A stretch of DNA of 64,000 nucleotides, taken from Asanoa siamensis. GTDB taxonomy: Bacteria; Actinomycetota; Actinomycetes; Mycobacteriales; Micromonosporaceae. The notes under the pieces are model-generated. The model did no database searches. It worked only from the letters and a program-made list of their open reading frames with translations, and was not told the origin of the DNA. The first letter of the stretch is position 1, and each line of letters begins with the position of its first letter. The position numbers and the translations under genes are program-made. This document shows positions 39,487 through 48,319 of the stretch, in pieces. The DNA is taken from assembly GCF_016862555.1 (NCBI RefSeq), contig NZ_BONE01000005.1, positions 62,001 through 126,000 of the forward strand, in the 5' to 3' direction.

Positions 39487-39715
39487 GCATCGACGCCCAG
39501 CGTGACGCCCTGCCCACCCGCGACGTCGGAGCGGTCCAGGTCGGGCCCGTGGGGCACGTCGGCCCGCATCGACGCCCAGCGTGACGCGCTGCGAACCCGC
39601 GACGTCGGAGCGGTCCGGGTCGGGCCCGTGGGGCACGTCGGCCCGCATCGACGCCCAGCGTGACGCGCTGCGAACCCGCGACGTCGGAGCGTTCCGGGTC
39701 GGGCTCGTGTGGTTC
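39487..39715. repeat. 79-bp tandem repeat (about 2.9 copies)
   Basis: The segment GCATCGACGCCCAGCG occurs at 39487, 39566 and 39645, exactly 79 bp apart. Copies 2 and 3 are nearly identical; copy 1 and the end of copy 3 carry changes. The period is not a multiple of three, so it does not code. It fills the gap between the GT87 gene and the convergent aroB, and nothing else was recognised there. Confidence 0.9.
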
Positions 39716-39721
39716 GGGGGG

Positions 39722-40798
39722 TCAGCGGGAGACCGCGGCGAACGCCTCCGTGAGGAGGGCGTCCGACGGGCCTTCGAGGAGGTCCGTGGTCGCCAGCGCG
39801 TCCAGCACCACGAAGCGCAACCGCGAGCCGCGGGCCTTCTTGTCCACGCGCATCGCCGCGAGGAGTTCCGGCCAGGCCTCCGCCAGGTACCTGGTCGGCA
39901 GGCCCAGCGACGTCAGGATCGCGCGGTGGCGCGCGGCCGTCGGCTCGTCCAGGCGGCCCGACAACCGGCTCAGCTCCGCCGCGTAGACCAGGCCCACCGC
40001 GACCGCGTCGCCGTGGCGCCAGGTGTAGTGCTCCACCTTCTCGATCGCGTGCGCCAGCGTGTGGCCGTAGTTGAGGATCTCGCGGCGCCCCGACTCCTTC
40101 AGGTCGCCGCCGACCACGTCGGCCTTCACCCGGATGGCGTGCTCGATCAGCGCGCGCACCGCCGGGCCCGTCGGGTCGAGCGCGGCCCGTGGGTCCCGCT
40201 CGATCAGGTCGAGGATCGCCGGCTCGGCGATGAAGCCGCACTTGACCACCTCGGCCAGGCCCGCGGTCAGGTCTGCGGGCGGCAGCGTGTCGAGCGTGTC
40301 CAGGTCGCAGAGCACCCCGACCGGCGGGTGGAACGCGCCGACCAGGTTCTTGCCCGCCGCCGTGTTGATGCCCGTCTTGCCGCCGACCGCCGCGTCGACC
40401 ATGCCCAGCAGCGACGTCGGCACCGGCACCCAGCGCACGCCGCGCAGCCACGCCGCCGCCACGTATCCGCCCAGGTCGGTGGCCGCGCCACCGCCCACCG
40501 CGACGACCGCGTCGGAGCGGGTGAAGCCGGCCGCGCCGAGGCGGTCCCAGCAGGCCGCGGCCGTGTCGATGGTCTTGCCGCTCTCCGCGTCGGGGATCTC
40601 GACACGCGTCACGGCCCGACCCTCGGCGCGCAGCGCGGCCTCGACCGCGTCGGCGCGCGCGAACAGCGGCGCGGAGGCGAGGACGGCGACGCGCTCGGCG
40701 CCCGGCAGCAGCGGACCGACCTGGTCGGTGAGGCCGCGCCCGACGACCACGTCGTAGGCCTGCTCACCGCCGACCGGAATCCGGGTGATCTCACTCAT
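39722..40798 (-). CDS. aroB: 3-dehydroquinate synthase
   Basis: 358 residues. The NAD site GGGAATDLGGYVAAAWLRG and the zinc ligands in VVKCGFI, HTLAHAIE and WRHGDAVAVG are visible. It makes 3-dehydroquinate from DAHP. In related genomes aroC-aroK-aroB lie together; here aroB is separated from aroK by about 3.3 kb of accessory genes. No aroQ follows it. Confidence 0.96.
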   Translation of the reverse strand: MSEITRIPVGGEQAYDVVVGRGLTDQVGPLLPGAERVAVLASAPLFARADAVEAALRAEGRAVTRVEIPDAESGKTIDTAAACWDRLGAAGFTRSDAVVAVGGGAATDLGGYVAAAWLRGVRWVPVPTSLLGMVDAAVGGKTGINTAAGKNLVGAFHPPVGVLCDLDTLDTLPPADLTAGLAEVVKCGFIAEPAILDLIERDPRAALDPTGPAVRALIEHAIRVKADVVGGDLKESGRREILNYGHTLAHAIEKVEHYTWRHGDAVAVGLVYAAELSRLSGRLDEPTAARHRAILTSLGLPTRYLAEAWPELLAAMRVDKKARGSRLRFVVLDALATTDLLEGPSDALLTEAFAAVSR

Positions 40799-40813
40799 CG
40801 GCGCCGAGCATAG

Positions 40814-41296
40814 TCACCCCATCGTCTTCTGGCCGTCGATGCTCTCGCGGATGATGTCGGCGTGGCCGGAGTGCTGCGAGATCTCGGCGATCACGTGCAG
40901 GAACGTCCGCCGCACCGACCAGGAGGCGCCCGGCTCGAACCAGGGCGCCCGGGGTAGCTCGTGCTCCGTGTCGAGGTCGAGCTTGTCGACCAGGGCGTCG
41001 GTCTCGGCGCCGGCCGCCTCGAAGTCGGCGACCATGTCGGCCAGCGTCGCGCCCGCCGGCATGGCGAAGCCCGTGGCCCAGTCGACGTCGATCCGCTCCA
41101 TCGCCCCGGCACCACCCGCGGCGAAGGCGTTCCAGCCGCGGGTGACCGTCGCGACGTGGCGTAGCAGCCCGCCCAGGCACAGCGCGCTGGCCGTCGGGGT
41201 CAGCCGGGCCTGCTCGTCGCTCAGCCCGCGCACGGTGAACAGCAGGAACCCGCGGTGTCGCTGGAGGGAGGCCAGCAGATCGGCGCGCTCAGTCAT
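40814..41296 (-). CDS. DinB family protein (DUF664-like)
   Basis: 160 residues of a four-helix DinB/YfiT-type metal-binding bundle. Candidate metal His are in LLRHVATVTRGW and in HVIAEISQHSGHADIIRESIDG (in two parts: HVIAEISQHSG, HADIIRE). Family members include mycothiol-dependent isomerases and transferases; the exact role is not known. It lies between aroB and the kinase/ParB-like gene, same strand, with small gaps (15 and 33 bp). Confidence 0.88.
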   Translation of the reverse strand: MTERADLLASLQRHRGFLLFTVRGLSDEQARLTPTASALCLGGLLRHVATVTRGWNAFAAGGAGAMERIDVDWATGFAMPAGATLADMVADFEAAGAETDALVDKLDLDTEHELPRAPWFEPGASWSVRRTFLHVIAEISQHSGHADIIRESIDGQKTMG

Positions 41297-41329
41297 GCCA
41301 GTGAGATTAGGGCCCGGGTACGACAGAAA

Positions 41330-42277
41330 TCAGGAGTGCACCGGCGCCGGGTCGCCCAGCGCGTGTGCCGGCATCTCCAGCTCGGTGCCGTGCGCTTCCT
41401 GCCAGTCGTACACCTTGCTCATGGTCACGGCCGACGCGAAGAACTCGCGGGCGGACAGCCCGCCGACCACGAGGTCGTTGTCCTGCGCCAACAGCGTGCC
41501 CGGCACGAGCCGCAGCCCCGCCCGCAACGCCGCACTGAGCCGGCGATGCCCGTCGACCACGAAGAACCGCGAGTCGGCGTAGCCGATCGAGATCGGCTCC
41601 AGCGAGTCCGGCCCCGCGAGGGCCTCGGACTCCGGCATCCCGCGCAGCGCGCCGATGTCACCCGTCGGGTAGATGCGGGCCGGGTCGAGCAGCAGCAGCG
41701 GCGGGCTCTCGGCCAGGATCTGGCCACCGAGCCGGCCCTCGATCGCGGCCACCGCCACGTCGATCACCTCGTCGGGCCGCGCCCGGGTGGTGTCGAGGAC
41801 CAGGTCGTAGTTGCGCAGCGCGTGCTTGTCGGCGTGATAGCGGGTGAGGAACCGCTGGCGCTCGCTCTCGCTGCGGCTGCGCAGCTGGTCCTTGGCCTCC
41901 TCGAGCGTGGCGTAGTTCTCCACCTCGTTGGCCGGCCGCCCGAGCACCCGGCGGGCCGCCACGGTCGGGTCGGTGATCAGGTGCACCTTGAAGCCGTTGG
42001 TGAAGAAGAACCAGGCCAGCCGGCTGTCCATGATGACGCGTTGGCCCGACTCGGCGATCTCGCGCTGCATGGTGTCGACCGTGCCGTCGATCACGTCGTC
42101 GAGCTCGGCGTGCAGGTTGAGCTGCAGCGCGGTCATGCCCCGCTGGCGCGCCATCTCACGGTAGAGGTCACCGACGCTGATCCGGCGCAGGTTGAGGCGC
42201 TCCGACAGCCCTACCGACACGGTGCTCTTGCCACTTCCCAGGTCACCGTTGACGGTGATGGACCGCTGGTTGCCCAT
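41330..42277 (-). CDS. Cytidylate-kinase-like P-loop protein fused to a ParB/sulfiredoxin-fold domain
   Basis: 315 residues. The N-terminal half (about 1-190) is a cytidylate-kinase-like nucleotide kinase: P-loop NGDLGSGKST, ISVGDLYREMA, and an acceptor region VIMDSRLAWFFF. The C-terminal half (about 205-300) has ParB/Srx-type elements: YPTGDIGALRG near the start and FFVVDGHRRLSAALRAG, the conserved GHRR motif of ParB N-domains and free-serine kinase SerK. No stop separates the halves. ParB-fold domains bind CTP or ATP, so a nucleotide-coupled kinase or switch is possible. No function is known to me. Confidence 0.8.
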   Translation of the reverse strand: MGNQRSITVNGDLGSGKSTVSVGLSERLNLRRISVGDLYREMARQRGMTALQLNLHAELDDVIDGTVDTMQREIAESGQRVIMDSRLAWFFFTNGFKVHLITDPTVAARRVLGRPANEVENYATLEEAKDQLRSRSESERQRFLTRYHADKHALRNYDLVLDTTRARPDEVIDVAVAAIEGRLGGQILAESPPLLLLDPARIYPTGDIGALRGMPESEALAGPDSLEPISIGYADSRFFVVDGHRRLSAALRAGLRLVPGTLLAQDNDLVVGGLSAREFFASAVTMSKVYDWQEAHGTELEMPAHALGDPAPVHS

Positions 42278-42375
42278 GCGCCTCGATCCTCAAAGAGATT
42301 TGCCCGAATAGTCGGACTAGCCCGCTTTACGCCAATCTCACAAAATCCTAACACCCACCCCACCGTCGTACGATC

Positions 42376-42401
42376 GCCCGTTTGCTCGATCCCAAGCGGG
42401 C
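42376..42401 (-). terminator. Hairpin downstream of the WYL regulator
   Basis: GCCCGTTTG (42376-42384) pairs with CAAGCGGGC (42393-42401), with one G-U pair and an 8-nt loop, 22 bp past the stop of the WYL gene. The T-run on the minus strand is distant and weak. Confidence 0.45.
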
Positions 42402-42423
42402 CAACGTAGTCCTCTGTGGAGAT

Positions 42424-43380
42424 TCACCGCGCCGCGTGCTCGACCAGTCGCTCCGCGTGCTCCCGCACGGCGTCGCGTAGCTCCGGTGGGCCCACGATCC
42501 GGAAAGGCCAGCCTAGACCTGCCAACATCTGCGCCATTCCGGGCAGGCTCTGGGCACGCGTACGCATGAGAACGCCGTCACCCGTCTCCGTGATCTCCGC
42601 GACACTGGCGGGAACGCGGCGCCGCACGAGCCCCACCTCCGCCTCGAAGAGCACCTCGACCTCCCACGTGTAGGGCACACCGACCAACGAACGGGTGACG
42701 TGCCCGACCGCGTCGAACCCCTCCGGAACGGTGAACGTCGCGGCGCCCGGGTCGACCGCGGTGATCCGGTCGAGCCGGAACGTGCGGATCTCGCCGCGCT
42801 TGTGGTCGAACCCGGTCAGATACCAGCGGCCGGCGTGGAAGACGAGGCCGTACGGGTCGACCTCGCGCAACGAGACCGCACCCTGCCACGACCGGTAGGT
42901 GATGCTCACCCGGCGGGTGTCGCGGGCGGCGGCGCCGAGCGTCAGCAGCGTCGTGGTCGCCGGCCGCGCCGCCGTCGCGCGCCGATCGACCGTGAAACCG
43001 AGGCTCTCCTGTACGCCCGCCAGGCGCTCGGCCAGGTTCTTCGGCAGGACCCGGCGGATCTTCGCCAGCGCCGGCCCGGTCGCCGGCGCCTCTGTTGTCA
43101 GGCCGAGGTGCTCGGCCGCGATCAGCCCGAGGACGACGGCCGCCGCCTCGTCGTCGGTGAGCATCAGCGGAGGCAGCTTGTAGCCCGGGCTCAACCGGTA
43201 GCCGCCGTAGCGACCCCGCGCCGCGACCACCGGGATGCCGAGGTCGGCCAGGGTCGTGGCGTAGCGGCGGACCGTGCGCTCGTCGACCCCGAGCCGGGCA
43301 CCGAGGTCGGCGCCGGTCAGCCGGTGGTGGCTCTGCAGGAGTTCCAGCATGCCCAGCACCCTGGACGCGGGATGTGACAC
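42424..43380 (-). CDS. WYL-domain helix-turn-helix transcriptional regulator (YafY type)
   Basis: 318 residues. The N-terminal winged helix (about 1-60: LTGADLGARLGVDERTVRRYATTLADLG) is DeoR/HTH_11-like. The WYL core (about 135-215) has VDPYGLVFHAGRWYLTGFD and FRLDRI. The C-terminal WCX extension follows. Members repress or activate adjacent genes. It is divergent from an alpha/beta hydrolase gene with an inverted repeat between them, the standard layout for this family. Confidence 0.92.
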   Translation of the reverse strand: MSHPASRVLGMLELLQSHHRLTGADLGARLGVDERTVRRYATTLADLGIPVVAARGRYGGYRLSPGYKLPPLMLTDDEAAAVVLGLIAAEHLGLTTEAPATGPALAKIRRVLPKNLAERLAGVQESLGFTVDRRATAARPATTTLLTLGAAARDTRRVSITYRSWQGAVSLREVDPYGLVFHAGRWYLTGFDHKRGEIRTFRLDRITAVDPGAATFTVPEGFDAVGHVTRSLVGVPYTWEVEVLFEAEVGLVRRRVPASVAEITETGDGVLMRTRAQSLPGMAQMLAGLGWPFRIVGPPELRDAVREHAERLVEHAAR

Positions 43381-43394
43381 CGGTCACTCTCCTT

Positions 43395-43417
43395 ATCCGG
43401 ACCGAAACTGTCCGGAT
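43395..43417. promoter_or_regulatory. Operator-like inverted repeat between WYL regulator and hydrolase
   Basis: ATCCGGAC (43395-43402) and GTCCGGAT (43410-43417) are perfect 8-bp inverted arms with a 7-bp spacer. They occupy the centre of the 56-bp gap between the divergent genes, so one bound dimer would control both promoters. Confidence 0.7.
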
Positions 43418-43436
43418 GCCAATCTACGCTCCATCC

Positions 43437-44114
43437 ATGACTGAGACGTTCGTACTGGTGCCGGGCATGTGGCTCGGGGGTTGGGTGTGGGACGCGGTGG
43501 CGGAGCGGCTGCGGGCCGCCGGCGACCGCGCGATCGGGGTGACGCTGGCCGGCGTCGGTGACCGGGCCGACGAGGGCGACGCCGATCTCGAGCAGCACGT
43601 CGCCGACATCATCGCGGCGGCGCGCGGGCAGGAGAACGTCGTCCTGGTTGGACACAGCTACGCCGGACTGCCGGTGACCGCGGCCGCCGCGCGCGTCCCG
43701 GTGCGTCGGGTGATCTATGTGGACAGTGGACCGCTGCCGGACGGCACCCGCCAGCTCGACATGGGGCCGCCGCCGGAGTCGACCGGCCCTGTGCCACCGC
43801 GGGACTGGGACCCGGTGGCCGACCCGGACCTGCTGCGGGGCCTCGACGCGGAGGCGTTGGCACTGCTGGAGAAGCGGGCGACGACCCACCCCTACGCGTC
43901 GGTCGCGCAGCCACTGCGCCGCGGCGGCTCACTCAACCCGCCCGCCGGCCTGATCGCCTGCACGTTCTCGCTCGAGCAGATCACCGCGATGCGCGCTGCC
44001 GGTCACCCGTTCTTCGCGAGCGTGGGCGACGACGTGCGGATCAGTGAACTGCCCACCGGTCACTGGCCGATGCTCTCGGAGCCGGCGAAGCTGGCCGACC
44101 TGCTCAGGGCTTGA
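43437..44114 (+). CDS. Alpha/beta hydrolase (esterase-like)
   Basis: 225 residues from the ATG at 43437. The oxyanion region [15 protein letters not shown], nucleophile elbow VGHSYAG and final catalytic His in [11 protein letters not shown] are present. It resembles the small arylesterase/salicylate-esterase-like group. It is the target gene of the divergent WYL regulator. Its 3' end overlaps that of aroK by 11 bp (convergent). Confidence 0.9.
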   Translation: MTETFVLVPGMWLGGWVWDAVAERLRAAGDRAIGVTLAGVGDRADEGDADLEQHVADIIAAARGQENVVLVGHSYAGLPVTAAAARVPVRRVIYVDSGPLPDGTRQLDMGPPPESTGPVPPRDWDPVADPDLLRGLDAEALALLEKRATTHPYASVAQPLRRGGSLNPPAGLIACTFSLEQITAMRAAGHPFFASVGDDVRISELPTGHWPMLSEPAKLADLLRA

Positions 44115-44616
44115 GCAGGGCGGCGATCTCCTCGGCCACCTCGTCCGGCGTACGCCCGTCGGTCTCGACCGTGATCGTGGCGGCCGCCTCGTAGAGGGGC
44201 AGGCGCTGGTCGAGGAGATACCGCAGCGTGGCCCGCGGGTTGATCTCCAGCAGCGGCCGCCCGGCGCTGAGCCCGACCCGCTTGACCGCCTCGCCGAGGC
44301 TCACGACCAGGTGCACGACCTGGTGCCCGGCGAGCGCGGCGCGGTTCTCCTCGGCGAGGATCGCGCCGCCACCGAGGGCGAGCACCCCGTCGAAGTCGCG
44401 CACCGCGGCGGCGACGGCGGCCCGCTCGAGGGCACGGAAGTGCTGCTCGCCCTCGTCGAGGAAGATCTCCGGGATCGGCTTGCCGGCCGTGGCCTCGATG
44501 TCGGCGTCGGTGTCGCGAAAGGACACTCCCAGCTTCGCGGCCAAGGCCTCGCCGGTGCTGGTCTTGCCGGCACCCGGCGCGCCCACGAGGATCGCCCGCG
44601 GCTGGCCCGCGCTCAT
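44104..44616 (-). CDS. aroK: Shikimate kinase
   Basis: 170 residues. The P-loop [10 protein letters not shown], shikimate-binding [12 protein letters not shown] and LALGGGAI, and the lid residue in SAGRPLL are all visible. It phosphorylates shikimate. It overlaps aroC by 4 bp, so the pair is co-translated. Confidence 0.96.
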   Translation of the reverse strand: MSAGQPRAILVGAPGAGKTSTGEALAAKLGVSFRDTDADIEATAGKPIPEIFLDEGEQHFRALERAAVAAAVRDFDGVLALGGGAILAEENRAALAGHQVVHLVVSLGEAVKRVGLSAGRPLLEINPRATLRYLLDQRLPLYEAAATITVETDGRTPDEVAEEIAALLKP

Positions 44617-45791
44617 CGGATCACCAGGTTGTCGAGGTAGCCGGTCAGGTTGCGGCGGATCTCCGCCACCGAGTCGCCACCGAACTTCTCGGTCGCCGCC
44701 TCGGCCAGCACCAGCGCCACCATCGACTCGGCGACGATCGCGGCGGCCGGCACGGCGGCCACATCGGACCGTTGGTTGATCGCGGTGGCCGGCTCGCCGG
44801 TCGCCACGTCCACCGTGGACAGTGCCCGGTTCAGCGAGGAAATCGGCTTCATCGCGGCCTTCACGCGCAGCGGCTCACCGGTGCTGATGCCGCCCTCCAG
44901 GCCGCCGGCCCGGTCGGTGACCCGCTTGACGCCGTTGGCGGTCGGGATGATCTCGTCGTGCGCCTGCGAGCCGCGGGACCGGGCCTGCGTCCACGCGTCG
45001 CCGATCTCCACGCCCTTGATCGCCTGGATCGACATCAGCGCGGTGGCGAGCCGGGCGTCGAGCTTGCGGTCCCACTGGACGTGGCTGCCGAGGCCCGGCG
45101 GCACGCCGTACGCGAGGATCTCGACGATGCCGCCCAGCGTGTCGGCGTCCTTCTTGGCCGCGTCGACCTCGGCGACCATCCGCGCGCTGGCTTCGGGGTC
45201 GAGGCAGCGCAGCGGATCCGCGTCGATCCGCTCGGCGTCCTCGGGCCGCGCGTGCAGGCCGGGCTTGGCCGCGACACTGCCGAGCTCGACGACGTGCGAC
45301 ACGATCTCGATGCCGAGCGCCTGCCGCACCAGCTCCCGGGCGACGGTGCCGACCGCGACCCGGGCGGCGGTCTCCCGCGCGCTGGCCCGCTCGAGGATCG
45401 GCCGCGCGTCGGTGTGACCGTACTTCTGCATGCCCGCGAGATCGGCGTGCCCCGGCCGCGGCCGGGTCAGCGGCGCGTTGCGCGCCTGCTTGGCCAGCAG
45501 ATCGGGGTCCACGGGGTCGGCCGCCATGACGGTCTCCCACTTGGGCCACTCCGAGTTGCCGACCTTGACGGCCACCGGGCTGCCCAGCGTCACGCCGTGC
45601 CGGACCCCGCCGAGGATCTCGACCTCGTCCTGCTCGAACGACATCCGCGCGCCGCGCCCGTAGCCGAGCCGCCGCCGCGCGAGCTGGCGCGCGATCTCGG
45701 CACTGGTCACCTCGACACCGGCCGGCACTCCTTCGAGCACCGCCACCAGCGCGGGCCCATGCGATTCCCCTGCGGTCAACCAGCGCAACAC
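44613..45791 (-). CDS. aroC: Chorismate synthase
   Basis: 392 residues from the GTG at 45791, giving the usual [20 protein letters not shown] start. FMN/EPSP-binding segments are present: [21 protein letters not shown] (in two parts: [16 protein letters not shown]), [14 protein letters not shown] and the SGE-type [18 protein letters not shown] region. It makes chorismate. The frame extends upstream through the divergent sigma-factor gene but that part is antisense. Confidence 0.96.
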   Translation of the reverse strand: MLRWLTAGESHGPALVAVLEGVPAGVEVTSAEIARQLARRRLGYGRGARMSFEQDEVEILGGVRHGVTLGSPVAVKVGNSEWPKWETVMAADPVDPDLLAKQARNAPLTRPRPGHADLAGMQKYGHTDARPILERASARETAARVAVGTVARELVRQALGIEIVSHVVELGSVAAKPGLHARPEDAERIDADPLRCLDPEASARMVAEVDAAKKDADTLGGIVEILAYGVPPGLGSHVQWDRKLDARLATALMSIQAIKGVEIGDAWTQARSRGSQAHDEIIPTANGVKRVTDRAGGLEGGISTGEPLRVKAAMKPISSLNRALSTVDVATGEPATAINQRSDVAAVPAAAIVAESMVALVLAEAATEKFGGDSVAEIRRNLTGYLDNLVIR

Positions 45792-45919
45792 GGCCCAAGT
45801 CTGACACGGGCCCGGGGCCCGCCCGCGATCCGGGCACCCGGTCCCAAAACCCGGACTCAACCTCACGGACCCCATCCGGCGTCTACCCCGCGTCTGACAA
45901 ACACGACGGGGAGGTGACG

Positions 45920-46432
45920 GTGGAGGCGGGCGACGACTTCCAGCTGTTCGTACGGGAGCAGTGGCCTCGGCTGCTCCGGACGGCGTACCTGCTGACCGGC
46001 GACCGCGGCACGGCCGAGGACCTGGTGCAGTCGGCGCTGGAGAAGACACACCGGCGCTGGAGCCAGGTGCTGCGCAAGGACAGCCCCGAGGTGTACGTGC
46101 GCCGGGCGATGGTCAACACCGCCGCCTCCTGGTGGCGCCGGCGCCGGCCGATCGAGGTGCCGCTGCTGGCCTCGGACGCCACGGCCGGGCCCGACGCGTA
46201 CCTCCAGATCGAGCAGCGGCAGCAGCTCCTCGTTGCGCTGCGCCGGTTGCCACCGCGGACCCAGGCGGTCCTCGTGCTCCGGTATTTCGAGGACCTCAGC
46301 GAGGCGGAGACCGCCCGGATCCTGGGTTGCTCCGTGGGATCGGTCAAGAGCCAGGCCTCCCGCGGCCTGGCGCGGCTGCGCACGGACCTGTCCGGCAATC
46401 CATCGGTACGACTACAGGAGGAACCGACATGA
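45920..46432 (+). CDS. SigE-family ECF RNA polymerase sigma factor
   Basis: 170 residues. The start is placed at the second GTG (45920), which has GGGAGG 5-6 bp upstream; a GTG at 45914 lies in that site. Region 2 ([31 protein letters not shown]) and region 4 ([46 protein letters not shown]) match the SigE family of actinobacteria (quoted here in parts under the usual pattern [19 protein letters not shown]). It is followed, with a 4-bp overlap, by a membrane protein likely to control it. Confidence 0.93.
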   Translation: MEAGDDFQLFVREQWPRLLRTAYLLTGDRGTAEDLVQSALEKTHRRWSQVLRKDSPEVYVRRAMVNTAASWWRRRRPIEVPLLASDATAGPDAYLQIEQRQQLLVALRRLPPRTQAVLVLRYFEDLSEAETARILGCSVGSVKSQASRGLARLRTDLSGNPSVRLQEEPT

Positions 46433-47820
46433 CGCAGAGCCCACTTCGCGACGCCCTCCGGTATGCGGCGGACGCGGTCGAGGTGCCCGACGACCCGTGG
46501 CCGGGTTTCGACCGGCGGGAGCGCCGGCACCGGAAGAAGCGCCGGGTCCGCCGCGTGGCGCTCGCCTCGGTGGTCGTCGCGGCAGCCGGGATCCAGACCA
46601 ACGTCGTGCCGCTGCCCGGCTGGGCGCCCGGCGTCGCGCTGGCATCGCCCTGGTCGGTGCTGGCCGACGAGCCGGCCCGGGGTGCCCTCGCCACCGACGA
46701 GGCCTGGCTGGCGGCGATGCGGGAACGGGTCTCCGGGGTCACGGACCCGGACGGCTTCTGGGCGATCGCGGGGCGCGACCGGATCCGGGTGCTCTACGCC
46801 GGCGACGTGCCGGGAGCCCGGGTCGCGCTGGTGCTCGTCCCGCTGCGGCTCGGCTTCGTCACGAGCTGGGAGCTGGTCTGGTACGAGGGCCCGCCCGGCG
46901 CCACTCCCCTCGACATGACCATGGCCGGCAACCAGGACGCGGGCGAACCGGTCGTCACGCTGATGCGGGCGGACGCGGAACGCGGCGGCTACGCGCTGGT
47001 GGTCGGGCCGAGCGGCACCACCGTAACGATCACCGGCAGCCCCCGGTATGCCGCCGCCGGCGTGGTGGAACGGCGGCAACTCGCCAGCTCCGACGGCACC
47101 GGTGTCGCGGTCGCGGCGCTGGAGCCGCTCGCCGGGCCGCCGGGGCTCGACGCGCGGGTCAGCCGTGGCGACCAGGTGATCTACGAGGGCATCGTGTCCG
47201 GCGGTTGGAGCTCCTCGGCGGACGGCGACCCGTGGCAGCCGACCGCGGCCCAGCTCGCGGACGCCAAGAAGTTCGTGCGGGGCCCCGCACCGGACGCCGC
47301 GATCCTGGCGAGCTTCGTCAAGCTGGCGCTCATGGACAGCCACCTGCCGGCGGCCGGGACGACTGTGCGCCTGCGCTGGTCGGGGACCGTCAACGGGCAG
47401 GCGGCGATGTTGCTGAGCGTACAGCCGCCCGGCGGCGGGGTGATCGCGTACGCGATGCACGGTGACGCCACCAGCTCCCGGACCGACGTGCGGCTGCTGC
47501 TGCCCGCCGCGGGAGCCGACGAGCGGCCGATCGGCTGGCGGCTGCGCGCGGAGGGCGGCGACGGGCGCACCGACGAGGTGGTCGTGTCGGTTCCGACCGG
47601 CACGGCCACCGCGACGGTGACGGTGGACGGCAGGTCGCCGGTGCCGGTCTCCCTGGACGCGGCCGGCTCAGGCAGGACGTCGGTGCCGGACGGCGCGCCC
47701 GCGACGGTGACCGCCCATGCCGCGGACGGAACGGCCCTGGCCAGCACGCCGGTGCCTCCGTTCGAGAACGACTCGTCACGCCTCCCCGGCGACACCCCGG
47801 GCACCCGCATCGTCCCGTAA
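46429..47820 (+). CDS. Single-pass membrane protein partner of the SigE-family sigma factor (putative anti-sigma)
   Basis: 463 residues. The ATG overlaps the sigma stop (ATGA) and CAGGAGGAA is a strong ribosome-binding site. A short cytoplasmic N-terminus (about 1-38) with basic RRERRHRKKRRVRR precedes one helix (about 40-57). The rest is external, beta-rich, without cysteine clusters. No zinc anti-sigma motif (HxxxCxxC) is present. The arrangement suggests the external domain senses a signal and the N-terminus holds the sigma factor, but this is inference. Confidence 0.75.
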   Translation: MTQSPLRDALRYAADAVEVPDDPWPGFDRRERRHRKKRRVRRVALASVVVAAAGIQTNVVPLPGWAPGVALASPWSVLADEPARGALATDEAWLAAMRERVSGVTDPDGFWAIAGRDRIRVLYAGDVPGARVALVLVPLRLGFVTSWELVWYEGPPGATPLDMTMAGNQDAGEPVVTLMRADAERGGYALVVGPSGTTVTITGSPRYAAAGVVERRQLASSDGTGVAVAALEPLAGPPGLDARVSRGDQVIYEGIVSGGWSSSADGDPWQPTAAQLADAKKFVRGPAPDAAILASFVKLALMDSHLPAAGTTVRLRWSGTVNGQAAMLLSVQPPGGGVIAYAMHGDATSSRTDVRLLLPAAGADERPIGWRLRAEGGDGRTDEVVVSVPTGTATATVTVDGRSPVPVSLDAAGSGRTSVPDGAPATVTAHAADGTALASTPVPPFENDSSRLPGDTPGTRIVP

Positions 47821-47828
47821 GGCACGAC

Positions 47829-47863
47829 CGACCGGAGCCGGCGCTGCTGCCTGGCTCCGGTCG
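47829..47863 (+). terminator. Hairpin after the sigma/anti-sigma operon
   Basis: A perfect 11-bp stem, CGACCGGAGCC (47829-47839) with GGCTCCGGTCG (47853-47863), 9 bp after the stop. No T-tract follows, which is common for actinomycete hairpin terminators. Confidence 0.65.
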
Positions 47864-47953
47864 TCGGCTTGCCGCCGGTGCGCCGATCCCCGGCCCGCGG
47901 CCCTCCCGGTCACCGCCTCGCCGCCCGGGCCGGCCGAAGGTACGCGCCGCACC

Positions 47954-47992
47954 GCACATGCTTTGTCATGTGCCCACATGCTTTGGCATGTG
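47954..47992. promoter_or_regulatory. Two tandem palindromes in a 499-bp gene-free gap
   Basis: Two nearly identical palindromes, CACATG-N6-CATGTG, lie head to tail at 47955-47972 and 47975-47992, exactly 20 bp apart, with spacers CTTTGT and CTTTGG. The spacing equals two helical turns, as for paired operators. The gap 47821-48319 otherwise shows only the upstream terminator hairpin. The short frames in it have no ribosome-binding sites or recognisable domains. What the palindromes might control is unclear, since both flanking genes converge on this gap. Confidence 0.45.
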
Positions 47993-48319
47993 CGCCCCGG
48001 ACGACACCTACCCCGGCGCGTCGTCTCGACCGGGAGGGTCGGTCCACGCCGAAGCCAAGCTCGTCGTCATCCCGGGTTGATCGCGGAGGCGGGCTCGCGG
48101 ATCCGCCCCACACGACCCGGATCGGTGGCGGAGTCGGTGGGTCACGATCGTGCCTGGCGCGGAGCCGGCGTCCGTGCCGATCAGGCGCCTCGCCGGAACG
48201 CGCGGGGTGGTTCCTCGTCCTACCGCGGACCTGGCAGCGAAGCGGAGCGAGCGGTGTCTGGCGGGAGCGACGGTCCGGACCACCGCGGACCCGAGCAAGG
48301 ATCCGGCGGTTCTCGATCT

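Noticed and set aside
47910-48319. Small genes in the gap before aroE
   Set aside because: Frames of 96-170 residues exist on both strands but lack ribosome-binding sites, biased codon third positions or recognisable domains.
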